A DNA stretch of 15,687 nucleotides from an uncultured Blautia sp. (GTDB lineage Bacteria; Bacillota; Clostridia; Lachnospirales; Lachnospiraceae). A program made the position numbers and the translations under genes. Shown here piece by piece: positions 1-8,610 of the stretch. Every line of letters starts with the position of its first letter. Within the stretch, counting starts at the first letter, position 1. The stretch lies in the NCBI GenBank assembly GCA_900543715.1, contig UQSX01000069.1:1-15687 (forward strand). Direction: 5' to 3'. Under the pieces are notes generated by a model. That model was not told the origin of the DNA. It saw nothing but the letters and a program-made list of their open reading frames with translations, and did not search any database.

Positions 1-891
<891 letters not shown>

Positions 892-904
892 GGAGTGCAT
901 GGAT

Positions 905-1315
905 ATGAATACATTTGGTATGAATGTGGTTGCCAGTGATAAAACCTTTTATCAGGGCAGAGGAGTCAGCATTACCCTTCCGGCAAAAGACGGAGGAATC
1001 ACGATTCTGGCTCACCATGCAGATATGATGGTTGCCATTGTGCCCGGTGAGATAAAAATTGAGACTGAAGGCGGCGAAAAGATGACGGCTGTCTGCGGAG
1101 GCGGTTTTGCACAGGTGATCAATAATCGTGTGACTGTGTTAGTAGAGAGTATTGAACGTCCTGAGGATATTGACGTAAAGCGTGCCCAGGAAGCTCTGGA
1201 GAGAGCTCAGGAACAGCTCCGACAGAAACAAAGTCTCCAGGAATACTATATTTCAAAACAGGCTCTGTCCAGGGCTATGGCCCGTATGAAGGCTACCAGA
1301 GACAGAGGAATCTGA
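905..1315 (+). CDS. atpC: F1Fo ATP synthase subunit epsilon
   Basis: This is the epsilon subunit of the F1 central stalk, which couples rotation and can inhibit ATP hydrolysis. The N-terminal beta-sandwich carries the usual VTLP-like (here SITLPAKDGGITILAHHADMM) and GGGFAQV segments. The last ~50 residues are a charged, Gln-rich helical hairpin (about residues 85-135), as expected. The product is 136 aa from ATG 905, or 138 aa from ATG 899. I prefer 905 because the AGGAG at 891-895 lies 9 nt upstream of it and only 3 nt upstream of 899. It is the last gene of the atp operon, which fits the standard order beta-epsilon. No intrinsic terminator with a good U-tract was found directly downstream, so some readthrough toward ilvN is possible. 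Confidence 0.96.
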   Translation: MNTFGMNVVASDKTFYQGRGVSITLPAKDGGITILAHHADMMVAIVPGEIKIETEGGEKMTAVCGGGFAQVINNRVTVLVESIERPEDIDVKRAQEALERAQEQLRQKQSLQEYYISKQALSRAMARMKATRDRGI

Positions 1316-1370
1316 AAGAGCAGAGAAAGGCTTCATGACGGTAAACTGACGTTGGATCAGGAATGTCGCT

Positions 1371-1523
1371 ATGGAGTCTTTTTATGTGTCAAATAAGGCT
1401 GAGAATAAGATATTACTTAGGATTATATATTGCATACTAATTAGTTATAACGATGGGATTTCATTGACAAAGGACCGGATAGTTGGTAGAATGTCAACAA
1501 AAGTTAGCCGAAGAAATCCTTAG
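1371..1523 (+). CDS. 50-codon Ile/Leu-rich reading frame upstream of ilvN (possible leader peptide or remnant)
   Basis: A short frame starts at ATG 1371, 7 nt after a plausible AGGAA (1359-1363), and ends at TAG 1521-1523. It encodes 50 residues. Residues 14-24 read ILLRIIYCILI, so 8 of 11 are Ile or Leu, and 14 of 50 overall are Ile, Leu or Val. The position, just before a branched-chain biosynthesis gene, recalls amino-acid attenuator leader peptides. Against this, the best promoter for ilvN (1464-1492) sits inside the frame, and no terminator/antiterminator pair is evident between the Ile/Leu run and ilvN. The composition is also AT-richer than the genes on either side, so the frame may instead be a remnant of a lost gene, or chance. 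I do not recognise the sequence. Confidence 0.3.
   Translation: MESFYVSNKAENKILLRIIYCILISYNDGISLTKDRIVGRMSTKVSRRNP
1464..1492 (+). promoter_or_regulatory. Sigma-A promoter for ilvN
   Basis: A perfect -35 TTGACA (1464-1469) is separated by exactly 17 nt from TAGAAT (1487-1492, one mismatch to TATAAT). Transcription would begin near 1499, giving a leader of about 56 nt before ilvN. The 10-bp perfect palindrome ACTAATTAGT (1436-1445) ends 18 bp upstream of the -35 and could be a regulator site. The promoter suggests that ilvN-ilvC is transcribed independently of the atp operon. Confidence 0.8.
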
Positions 1524-1555
1524 GAATGGTTTCTGGGCGTGAGAGAAGGTGCTGT

Positions 1556-2071
1556 ATGAACAAACAGGTATTATCTATTCTGGTAGAGAATACGGCCGGC
1601 GTACTCAGCAGAGTGTCGGGGTTATTCAGCCGCCGGGGCTACAGTATTGACAGCATATCTGCCGGGGTTACGAAAAATCCTCATTATACCCGGATGACAG
1701 TAGTCTGCAACGGGGATGCTCTTATTTTAGAACAGATTACCAGACAGGTGGAAAAGCTGGAGGATGTCCTTTCTGTAAAAGTATTGGAGGATGGTCAGAG
1801 CGTAAGGCGGGAGCTTATGCTGGTAAAGATAAAGGTTCTGCCGGAGCAGAGACCCGGGGTCACTACCATTGTAGATATTTTCAGAGGCAACATCATTGAT
1901 GTGAGCAAAGATTCCATGATCATTGAGGTTACAGGAGACAAGTCCAAGCTGGAGGCTTTTCTGGATCTTTTAGACGGATATGAGATACTGGAAACTGCAA
2001 GAACTGGCATTACCGGTCTTTCCAGAGGATCTGAAGGGATTTTTTATCCGGATCCGGAAGAGGATGAATAA
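1556..2071 (+). CDS. ilvN: Acetolactate synthase small (regulatory) subunit
   Basis: This is the regulatory subunit of acetohydroxyacid synthase, which stimulates the catalytic IlvB subunit and confers feedback inhibition by valine in the first common step of Ile/Val/Leu synthesis. An N-terminal ACT domain is clear (about residues 1-77, with LSILVENTAGVLSRVSGLFSRRGY and later HYTRMTVVCNGD). It is followed by the typical C-terminal domain with VKIKVLPEQRPGVTTIVDIFRG and the VTGDKSKLEAFLDLL segment. The length of 171 aa is normal. The start at ATG 1556 is preferred over the in-frame ATG 1526 because AGAAGG (1544-1549) lies 6 nt upstream and homology begins at MNKQ. It is followed 55 bp later by ilvC, probably in the same transcript. 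The catalytic large subunit gene is not adjacent in this window. Confidence 0.95.
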   Translation: MNKQVLSILVENTAGVLSRVSGLFSRRGYSIDSISAGVTKNPHYTRMTVVCNGDALILEQITRQVEKLEDVLSVKVLEDGQSVRRELMLVKIKVLPEQRPGVTTIVDIFRGNIIDVSKDSMIIEVTGDKSKLEAFLDLLDGYEILETARTGITGLSRGSEGIFYPDPEEDE

Positions 2072-2114
2072 GGTTATTAGAGATTTTATCCCTAACATAC
2101 AAAATATTTTCTAG

Positions 2115-3140
<1,026 letters not shown>

Positions 3141-3161
3141 TAAAAATTCATGACAAGATAA

Positions 3162-3215
3162 AGAACCGCTTACAGAAGCTGGAAGATTTTCTGGCCCCTG
3201 CAAGCGGTTCTTTTT
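3162..3215. terminator. Intrinsic terminator after ilvC (probably bidirectional)
   Basis: A 10-bp perfect stem, AGAACCGCTT (3162-3171) with AAGCGGTTCT (3202-3211), is followed by a T5 run (3211-3215). A second small stem CAGAA/TTCTG lies inside the loop. On the opposite strand the stem is followed by TTTAT, so it could also end transcription of the convergent LysR gene. Confidence 0.85.
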
Positions 3216-3259
3216 GCTTTGTGGAATTATAGAAATTCTATAAGGAAGTTCGGGAGAAC

Positions 3260-4171
3260 TTACACTTCCTCCAGGGAGCCTGTTCTCTGCCGGTAAAAAT
3301 TGATAAATTCCTGTACAGCGGAAGTCTGCTGGATATTCTCCAGATAGGCAAATCCAATTTCTCTTTTTCGGATGGGAGAGGCCAGAGGAATCTCCACCAG
3401 AGTTCCTTCCCGGAGTTCTTTCTCCACAAACTGGCGGATCACGCAGGCCACACCCAGGCCGATTTTGGCGAATTCAATGAGCAGGTCCATGGTAGAAACC
3501 TCCAGGAGATTGCTGGTTTCTATATGAAAAAGTGACAGGTAATCGTCAATATACTGCCGGGTGATATTTTCTTTGTCCAGAAGCATAAGGGTGGCAGATT
3601 TCAGAATATCCTCCCGATTGTTCGTACGCAGGGAGAGATTATCCAGATAGGACTGGGTGGCTACGAAAATATCCTCAATTTCTCCAAGGGAATCGAAATG
3701 AATATGATGATACCGTTCTGGTTTTCCGATCAGGCCCAGATCGATTTTATTCTCCCGAAGAAGCTGAAGGGTATGGTAAGTGGACTGACATTCAATGGTG
3801 ATCCGGATGTGAGGATGCTGGGCGATAAATTCCTTCAGATAGGGAAGAAGCATATATTTACACAAGGTAGAGGAAACGCCGATATGGAGGTGCCCGATTC
3901 CCAGTTCATTTATTTTTTTCAGTCGTTCCTCTCCTGTCTGGAGAGCGTAAAAAGCTCTTTGTACATAGTCGTACAGGACTTCTCCTTCTTCTGTAAGCTG
4001 TACTCCCCGGGAGTTCCTGGAAAACAGGGTAACGTCCAGGCTCTGCTCCAGCTTACGGATAGATTTGCTGATGGCAGGCTGGCTGATAAAAAGCTCTGCG
4101 GCGGCTTTAGAAATATTTCCTGTATTTGCCACTGTATAAAAAACTTTGTATAAGGACAGGTTCTGGTCCAT
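3260..4171 (-). CDS. LysR-family transcriptional regulator, probable leuCD regulator
   Basis: This is a DNA-binding regulator of the LysR family. Residues 1-60 form the winged helix-turn-helix, with the signature NISKAAAELFISQPAISKSI and the wing LFSRNSRGVQLTEEG. Residues ~85-300 are a periplasmic-binding-protein-like effector domain, beginning GHLHIGVSSTLCKYMLLPYL. The 303-aa length is normal. ATG 4171 is chosen because AAAGGAG (4183-4177 on this strand) lies 5 nt upstream; an upstream in-frame GTG overlaps that site. The gene diverges from leuC-leuD across a 148-bp gap and converges with ilvC. Divergent placement is the classic arrangement of LysR regulators with their targets, so control of leuCD and autoregulation are likely. 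The effector is unknown; a pathway intermediate, as acetohydroxy acids are for IlvY of E. coli, is an inference. Confidence 0.93.
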   Translation of the reverse strand: MDQNLSLYKVFYTVANTGNISKAAAELFISQPAISKSIRKLEQSLDVTLFSRNSRGVQLTEEGEVLYDYVQRAFYALQTGEERLKKINELGIGHLHIGVSSTLCKYMLLPYLKEFIAQHPHIRITIECQSTYHTLQLLRENKIDLGLIGKPERYHHIHFDSLGEIEDIFVATQSYLDNLSLRTNNREDILKSATLMLLDKENITRQYIDDYLSLFHIETSNLLEVSTMDLLIEFAKIGLGVACVIRQFVEKELREGTLVEIPLASPIRKREIGFAYLENIQQTSAVQEFINFYRQRTGSLEEV

Positions 4172-4194
4172 AAGCACTCCTTTCTCTGACAGGA

Positions 4195-4225
4195 ATAAAC
4201 TGCAATGTTTATGAATTTAAGTTAT
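4195..4225. promoter_or_regulatory. Candidate LysR binding region between lysR and leuC
   Basis: Two dyads overlap here. ATAAAC (4195-4200) and GTTTAT (4207-4212) form a perfect 6-bp inverted repeat with a 6-bp spacer. The imperfect dyad ATGAATTTAAGTTAT (4211-4225) contains the LysR-family T-N11-A pattern (T4212, A4224). Its centre at 4218 is about 65 bp upstream of the leuC start predicted near 4283, the usual position of a LysR recognition site. Confidence 0.5.
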
Positions 4226-4247
4226 GTCTGTCATGTTTAATATGTAT

Positions 4248-4276
4248 TTCTATTATAACAAAACATATGTTAGAAT
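4248..4276 (+). promoter_or_regulatory. leuC promoter with extended -10 and poor -35
   Basis: The extended -10 is TG-T-TAGAAT (TG at 4268-4269, TAGAAT at 4271-4276). Seventeen nt upstream lies TTCTAT (4248-4253), a poor -35 that would fit activator dependence. The 10-bp palindrome AACATATGTT (4262-4271) runs into the -10 and could be an activation or operator site. Confidence 0.5.
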
Positions 4277-4281
4277 GGCAA
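4252..4281 (-). promoter_or_regulatory. lysR promoter overlapping the leuC promoter
   Basis: On the minus strand TTGCCA (4281-4276) is followed after 18 nt by a perfect TATAAT (4257-4252). Its -35 directly abuts and shares one base with the leuC -10 (4271-4276), so the two divergent promoters probably compete for polymerase, as is common for LysR regulator/target pairs. Confidence 0.55.
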
Positions 4282-4319
4282 TAGCAGAACAGGAAAAACA
4301 GTAGTAGGAGGCGAAAGCT

Positions 4320-5588
4320 ATGGGAATGACAATGACACAGAAAATCCTGGCAGCCCATGCAGGATTGGATAAAGTAGAAGCCGGACAATTGATCGAGGCA
4401 GACCTTGATCTGGTACTGGGAAATGACATTACCTCTCCGGTGGCCATCCACGAAATGGACAAAATGACGGTAGATACAGTTTTTGATAAAGATAAAGTAG
4501 CCCTTGTTATGGACCATTTTATTCCAAACAAAGACATTAAATCCGCAGAACACTGTAAATGTGTGCGGGAGTTTGCCTGCCGCCATGATATTACCAATTA
4601 CTTTGATGTAGGAGAAATGGGGATCGAGCATGCCCTTCTTCCGGAAAAAGGACTGACAGTGGCAGGGGATGCGATTATCGGAGCGGACTCACATACCTGT
4701 ACTTACGGAGCTTTAGGGGCTTTCTCAACAGGAGTGGGAAGTACAGATATGGCAGCGGGAATGGCTACAGGAAAAGCCTGGTTTAAAGTGCCTTCCGCTA
4801 TTAAGATCAACATTGTTGGAAAACCTTCCAAGTGGGTCAGCGGAAAAGATGTGATCCTTCATCTGATCGGGATGATCGGCGTAGATGGAGCGTTGTATAA
4901 ATCTCTGGAATTCGTGGGGGAAGGTATTAAAAACCTTTCTATGGATGACCGTTTCACCATTGCAAATATGGCTATTGAGGCCGGCGCAAAGAACGGAATC
5001 TTCCCTGTAGATGAGCTGACAGAAGCTTATATGAAGGAACACTCCAGCCGTCCATACAAGATCTATAAGGCAGATGAGGATGCGGTTTATGATGAGGAAT
5101 ATACTATTGACCTCAGCACTCTGAAATCTACCATTTCCTTCCCACATCTTCCTTCCAACACCAGGACTATGGATCAGATCGCAGAAGATGTGGTCATCGA
5201 TCAGGCTGTGATCGGCTCCTGTACTAACGGAAGGATCGATGACTTAAGATGTGCCGCCAAGATCCTGGAAGGCAGAAAGGTGAAAAAAGGCGTCAGATGT
5301 ATTGTGATCCCTGCTACTCAGCATATCTATCTTCAGGCTATGGAAGAAGGCCTTCTGAAGATCTTTATTGAGGCAGGAGCAGTGGTAAGCACGCCGACAT
5401 GCGGTCCATGTCTGGGCGGTTACATGGGCATCTTGGCAGCAGGAGAGAGATGTATCTCCACCACCAACCGAAACTTTGTAGGACGTATGGGCCATGTGGA
5501 TTCTGAGGTATATCTGGCAAGCCCTGCGGTGGCAGCAGCCAGCGCAGTGACCGGAAAGATTTCTGTGCCGGAAGAACTGGGATTATAG
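4320..5588 (+). CDS. leuC: 3-isopropylmalate dehydratase large subunit
   Basis: This is the [4Fe-4S] large subunit of isopropylmalate isomerase, which with LeuD interconverts 2- and 3-isopropylmalate in the leucine branch. It belongs to the aconitase superfamily. The three cluster cysteines are visible as C301 in GSCTNGR and C361 and C364 in [10 protein letters not shown]. The [27 protein letters not shown] stretch and the C-terminal RNFVGRMGH segment (substrate-binding region) are intact. The 422-aa length fits the LeuC/HacA subfamily of clostridia and archaea rather than the ~465-aa enterobacterial form. AGGAGG (4306-4311) lies 8 nt before ATG 4320. leuD follows immediately, in one transcript controlled by the divergent LysR protein. 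A related hydro-lyase role (for example on methylmalate) cannot be excluded by sequence alone. Confidence 0.96.
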   Translation: MGMTMTQKILAAHAGLDKVEAGQLIEADLDLVLGNDITSPVAIHEMDKMTVDTVFDKDKVALVMDHFIPNKDIKSAEHCKCVREFACRHDITNYFDVGEMGIEHALLPEKGLTVAGDAIIGADSHTCTYGALGAFSTGVGSTDMAAGMATGKAWFKVPSAIKINIVGKPSKWVSGKDVILHLIGMIGVDGALYKSLEFVGEGIKNLSMDDRFTIANMAIEAGAKNGIFPVDELTEAYMKEHSSRPYKIYKADEDAVYDEEYTIDLSTLKSTISFPHLPSNTRTMDQIAEDVVIDQAVIGSCTNGRIDDLRCAAKILEGRKVKKGVRCIVIPATQHIYLQAMEEGLLKIFIEAGAVVSTPTCGPCLGGYMGILAAGERCISTTNRNFVGRMGHVDSEVYLASPAVAAASAVTGKISVPEELGL

Positions 5589-5601
5589 GAGGAAATGAAG
5601 G

Positions 5602-6093
5602 ATGAAAGCAAGCGGAACAGTTTTTAAATATGGAGACAACGTAGATACAGATGTTATCATTCCTGCAAGATACCTGAACTCTTCAGATCCGAAGGAACTG
5701 GCAACCCACTGTATGGAAGATATTGATAAGGAGTTTGTGAATAAGGTGAAGAAAGGGGACATTATCGTAGCGGAGAAAAACTTCGGCTGCGGTTCTTCCA
5801 GAGAGCATGCGCCCCTGGCGATCAAAGCCGCAGGAGTAAGCTGTGTGATCGCAGAGACCTTTGCCCGTATCTTTTACAGAAACGCTATTAACATCGGTCT
5901 CCCCATTATTGAGTGCCCGGAAGCCTCTAAAGGCATTGAGGCCGGAGATGAGGTAGAGGTGGATTTCGACACAGGAATCATTACAAACAAGACTAAGGGA
6001 ACAACCTTTAAAGGTCAGGCATTCCCTGAATTTATGCAGAAGATCATTAAGGCTGAAGGATTGGTAAACTACATTAACAGCCAGCAGAAATAG
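5602..6093 (+). CDS. leuD: 3-isopropylmalate dehydratase small subunit
   Basis: This is the swivel-domain subunit that completes the isopropylmalate isomerase active site. The N-terminus [17 protein letters not shown] and the active-site loop [18 protein letters not shown] are typical, as are the [15 protein letters not shown] segment and the 163-aa length of the short LeuD class that pairs with ~420-aa LeuC. Its AGGAGG (5587-5592) begins within the leuC stop codon and lies 9 nt before ATG 5602, so the pair is translationally close. The last base of its stop codon is the first base of the long hairpin downstream. Confidence 0.96.
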   Translation: MKASGTVFKYGDNVDTDVIIPARYLNSSDPKELATHCMEDIDKEFVNKVKKGDIIVAEKNFGCGSSREHAPLAIKAAGVSCVIAETFARIFYRNAINIGLPIIECPEASKGIEAGDEVEVDFDTGIITNKTKGTTFKGQAFPEFMQKIIKAEGLVNYINSQQK

Positions 6094-6137
6094 CAGAAAG
6101 CGTGCATATCGTCTTTTACGATATGCACGCTTTCTGC
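6093..6137. terminator. Perfect 20-bp hairpin between convergent leuD and ABC permease
   Basis: Arms at 6093-6112 and 6118-6137 are perfectly complementary, with a 5-nt CTTTT loop. The hairpin starts on the last base of the leuD stop and ends on the base before the permease stop codon, so it fills the whole intergenic gap. Neither side has a long U-tract (TTATAAAAT follows on the plus strand). It probably ends transcription or stabilises 3' ends for both genes. Confidence 0.7.
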
Positions 6138-6923
6138 TTATAAAATATCCTTTCGGCTGTATTTCCAATAAGCAAAAAGTATTCCGATGATCCCATAAAT
6201 CATACCCAGAATAACCAGATGTATATCCAGACTTATATTGGTGATAATATCTGTCCCTTCCGCATATCCAAAGGGAGTGATATATTTTAAAAATCCGGCG
6301 GCGTCGGAGATGTTGGCAATGATATTAAAAAAATACAGGATAACTGCAATGCCCAGTCCGATTCCCAGGCTTCCCCTGCGCAGAAAAGCAGAGATGCCAA
6401 AGCAGATGCCGCCAATCTCAAGCTGAAGGAGAAAATAGGCCAGATGGAGAAGCAGCAGTTCTTTCCATGGAATCTCTTCTCCAATCCAGACAACAGAAGC
6501 CAGGGATAGAAATAAGACAATTATGTTCAACAGGAAGAGCTGAAAAATTACAGCCAGCAGTTTCTCTGTAACAATGCGGCGGCGGGTTACCGGGTGAGTA
6601 AGAAGAAATTCGCCGGTATGGTCTTTTTCCTCTTTGGAAAGCATGGAAACAGCACAGAGAGCTGCAAACAGAGCTCCTCCCAGTCCAAGGATATTCCCAC
6701 ATTCTATGGAATAAAAGCCCAGAAGGGTGCCAAAACTGACCTGATCCATGCCGAAAGCCTGGCTGAAGCTTCCCATTGAGGAAAAGGCATCACTGACTTC
6801 CTCCATCTCGCTTTCCATTTCAGGAAAAAGAAAGATACAAACTGCCAGGAGAAATCCAATAGCTGCCGTCCAGATGAGTAAGGTATTTCTGCTCTGACGC
6901 ATTTCGTGTTTCAGGATTGTCAT
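6138..6923 (-). CDS. ABC-2 type transporter permease
   Basis: This is an integral membrane protein of 261 aa, the permease half of an ABC exporter with the ATPase encoded just upstream. Six hydrophobic segments are visible: about residues 15-33, 76-96, 115-141 (the most hydrophobic part being LFLLNIIVLFLSLASVVWI), 155-177, 185-203 and 235-252. The loop after the second carries LSKEEKDHTGEFLLTHPVTRRRIV, a stretch typical of ABC-2 permeases in Firmicutes. ATG 6923 overlaps the TGA stop of the ATPase gene by 4 nt (ATGA), so translation is probably coupled; AAGGAGG lies about 9 nt upstream within the ATPase gene. The substrate is not deducible; homologous pairs include bacitracin- or lantibiotic-type self-protection exporters and many uncharacterised systems. 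Confidence 0.88.
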   Translation of the reverse strand: MTILKHEMRQSRNTLLIWTAAIGFLLAVCIFLFPEMESEMEEVSDAFSSMGSFSQAFGMDQVSFGTLLGFYSIECGNILGLGGALFAALCAVSMLSKEEKDHTGEFLLTHPVTRRRIVTEKLLAVIFQLFLLNIIVLFLSLASVVWIGEEIPWKELLLLHLAYFLLQLEIGGICFGISAFLRRGSLGIGLGIAVILYFFNIIANISDAAGFLKYITPFGYAEGTDIITNISLDIHLVILGMIYGIIGILFAYWKYSRKDIL

Positions 6924-7801
6924 TGAATGTTGCCTCCTTCCCTATAGTAATGAAGAAAGATCTCTTCCAAATCTGGTTCAGAGATATTCAGATCCTTTAT
7001 GGGATGGGAAGAAAGAACCTGGAGCAGCAGATTGATATCACCGCTGTAAAGAAAGCTGCTTTCCTCCTCTGTACTTTGCAGGTCCCGGATACCGTCAAGG
7101 CCTTCCGGAGTAAATTTTCCATGAACCGTTACCCGTTTTGCACTGGTCCGGGACAGCTCTTCTACGCTGCCGGAAGCAATGATCTGTCCCTTTCGGATAA
7201 TGGCAGCCCGGCTGCAGTAGCGCTGGATCTCGGACAGGATATGTGAGGAAAGAAATACGGTCATGCCCTTCTGGTTTTTCTCCCGGAGAATAGAGAAAAA
7301 TTCACGCTGCATGAGCGGATCCAGGCCGCTGGTGGGCTCATCCAGGATACACAGCCGGGGCTCATGCTGAAGGGCGCAGACAATAGCTGCTTTTTTACGG
7401 TTTCCAAAGGAAAGTTCCTCTATTTTTCTGGAAGTATCTAACTGAAGTCTTTCGCATAGAGGCCTTCCGGCCTGCCGGCAGTCTTTTTTATGAAGGTCTG
7501 CAGATAGACGGAGAAGTTCCTTTACCCGCATTCCTGAATAGAAGACTGCCTCAGCAGGCAGATAACCGATCTGGGAGAGGATTTCTTTTTGATCCTTTAC
7601 AATGTCCATTCCCAGGATAGAAGCTGTTCCCCTGCTTTTGCGGATAAGTCCCAGGAGGGTGCGGATGGTGGTGCTTTTTCCTGCTCCGTTAGGACCGATA
7701 AATCCATAGAATTCTCCTTCTTCCACTTCCAGGTTCAGGTCCTGTATTCCCGGATTTTTTCCGTAAAATTTTGTCAGCCCGGAAGTCTTGATTGCTTTCA
7801 T
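6920..7801 (-). CDS. ABC transporter ATP-binding protein, BcrA-like
   Basis: This is the ATPase that energises the ABC-2 permease encoded downstream. Walker A is GPNGAGKST (36-44), Walker B is LCILDEP (150-156), the D-loop is SGLDP, and the switch histidine lies in SSHILSE (~187). The signature is LSFGN (130-134) instead of LSGGQ, and the Q-loop region reads IGYLPAE without an obvious Gln; both are common in the BcrA/ABC-2 drug-export subfamily. The last ~80 residues form a C-terminal extension usual for this group. Length is 293 aa. The run AGAGGGGG lies 4 nt before ATG 7801. The gene is the first of a two-gene operon on the minus strand, diverging from the response regulator gene, which makes it a candidate target of that two-component system. 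Confidence 0.9.
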   Translation of the reverse strand: MKAIKTSGLTKFYGKNPGIQDLNLEVEEGEFYGFIGPNGAGKSTTIRTLLGLIRKSRGTASILGMDIVKDQKEILSQIGYLPAEAVFYSGMRVKELLRLSADLHKKDCRQAGRPLCERLQLDTSRKIEELSFGNRKKAAIVCALQHEPRLCILDEPTSGLDPLMQREFFSILREKNQKGMTVFLSSHILSEIQRYCSRAAIIRKGQIIASGSVEELSRTSAKRVTVHGKFTPEGLDGIRDLQSTEEESSFLYSGDINLLLQVLSSHPIKDLNISEPDLEEIFLHYYREGGNIQ

Positions 7802-7837
7802 GTTACCCCCTCTTTCTGTTTCAGATTTGCTTCCAAA

Positions 7838-7866
7838 ATAATATCATTTATGGATGGTATTGACAA
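7838..7866 (-). promoter_or_regulatory. Promoter of the BcrA-like ABC operon
   Basis: On the minus strand TTGTCA (7866-7861) and TATTAT (7843-7838) are separated by exactly 17 nt. Transcription would begin near 7831, about 30 nt before the ATPase start. Confidence 0.6.
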
Positions 7867-7888
7867 CGATTTTCCCTTAGGATACCCT
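7860..7888 (+). promoter_or_regulatory. Promoter of the two-component operon
   Basis: A perfect TTGACA (7860-7865) is followed after 17 nt by TACCCT (7883-7888), a weak -10 with three matches to consensus. Its -35 overlaps that of the divergent ABC promoter over five bases. Transcription would start near 7895. Confidence 0.45.
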
Positions 7889-7938
7889 GTAACTGAAACA
7901 AGAATTTGATTTTAACTTACATAAATGGAGATATGAAG

Positions 7939-8607
7939 ATGACGACCATCGGAATTGTGGAAGATGACAGACTTTTGAATGAAGCCCTGGCCAGAATGCT
8001 GGAAAAGAAGGGATATCATCCTCTCCGGGCTTATACCTTGGAAGAGGGAATGAAGCTTATCCGGCAGAAGCCGGAACTGATCATTCTGGATATTAACCTT
8101 CCCGACGGTGAGGGGACCAGGATCTGTCAGGCAGCCAGAGAATACAGCAGGATCCCGGTGCTGTTTCTCACGGCCAGAGACGAAGAGGAAGATATGCTCC
8201 GGGCTTTTGATCTTGGAGCTGATGATTATCTGGTAAAGCCCTTTTCCATGGCGGTGCTGCTGAAGCATGTGGAAGCTGTCCTCCGCAGAACCCAGGGAGA
8301 GCGGGAAGTTTTTCTCTACCGGGGACTGACCATAAATCCAGAGAGAAAACAGGTGGCAAGAGAGGGGGAAGAAATCCGTCTCACTCCAAGGGAATATGCT
8401 CTTTTGGATCTGTTGGCAAGGAACCGGGGAAGAGTACTGACCAAGACCATGATCCTGGAACAGGTCTGGGACAATCAGGGAGCCTTTGTCGAGGAAAATA
8501 CCGTGAATGTAACTTTAAACCGTCTGAAAAAGAAAATTGAGCCGGACCCGGAAAATCCTGTGTATATCCGGAATGTATTCGGCCTGGGCTATACTTTTGG
8601 AGATTAG
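7939..8607 (+). CDS. Two-component response regulator, OmpR/PhoB family
   Basis: This is a DNA-binding response regulator of 222 aa. The receiver domain (1-~118) has the acidic pair D9-D10, the phosphoacceptor D51 in LIILDINLP, T78 and K100 in DDYLVKPF. The C-terminal winged helix (about 125-222) contains LTPREYALLDLLARNRGRVLTKTMILEQVW and ends GLGYTF, both typical of OmpR/PhoB proteins. ATG 7939 is preferred: GGAG (7927-7930) is 8 nt upstream, whereas ATG 7933 would be only 2 nt from it, and homology begins at TTIGIVEDD. The histidine kinase gene starts 3 bp after the stop. It resembles regulators paired with FtsX-type or BcrAB-type ABC exporters; both kinds flank it here. Confidence 0.94.
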   Translation: MTTIGIVEDDRLLNEALARMLEKKGYHPLRAYTLEEGMKLIRQKPELIILDINLPDGEGTRICQAAREYSRIPVLFLTARDEEEDMLRAFDLGADDYLVKPFSMAVLLKHVEAVLRRTQGEREVFLYRGLTINPERKQVAREGEEIRLTPREYALLDLLARNRGRVLTKTMILEQVWDNQGAFVEENTVNVTLNRLKKKIEPDPENPVYIRNVFGLGYTFGD

Positions 8608-8610
8608 AAG

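Larger units (their letters stand above)
7817..7900. repeat. Inverted TGTTTCAG half-sites flanking the divergent promoters
   Basis: TGTTTCAG (7817-7824) and its exact reverse complement CTGAAACA (7893-7900) are separated by 68 bp. The dyad centre (~7858) nearly coincides with the shared -35 region. Each copy falls at or just after the predicted start of one of the two divergent transcripts, a location that would suit a common regulator. The binding protein is unknown. Confidence 0.4.

Noticed and set aside
1351..1366. Hairpin GACGTT/AATGTC region as terminator of the atp operon
   Set aside because: The stem is six pairs including a G-T pair and the nearest T run is more than 10 nt downstream, so termination there is not supported.
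1316..1555. T-box or other riboswitch upstream of ilvN
   Set aside because: No T-box core sequence, specifier arrangement or terminator/antiterminator pair could be seen, and the best promoter leaves a leader of only about 56 nt.
3698..4153. 151-codon plus-strand frame antisense to the LysR gene
   Set aside because: It lies wholly inside the lysR coding sequence, which has a clear family match and ribosome binding site; the antisense product resembles nothing known.
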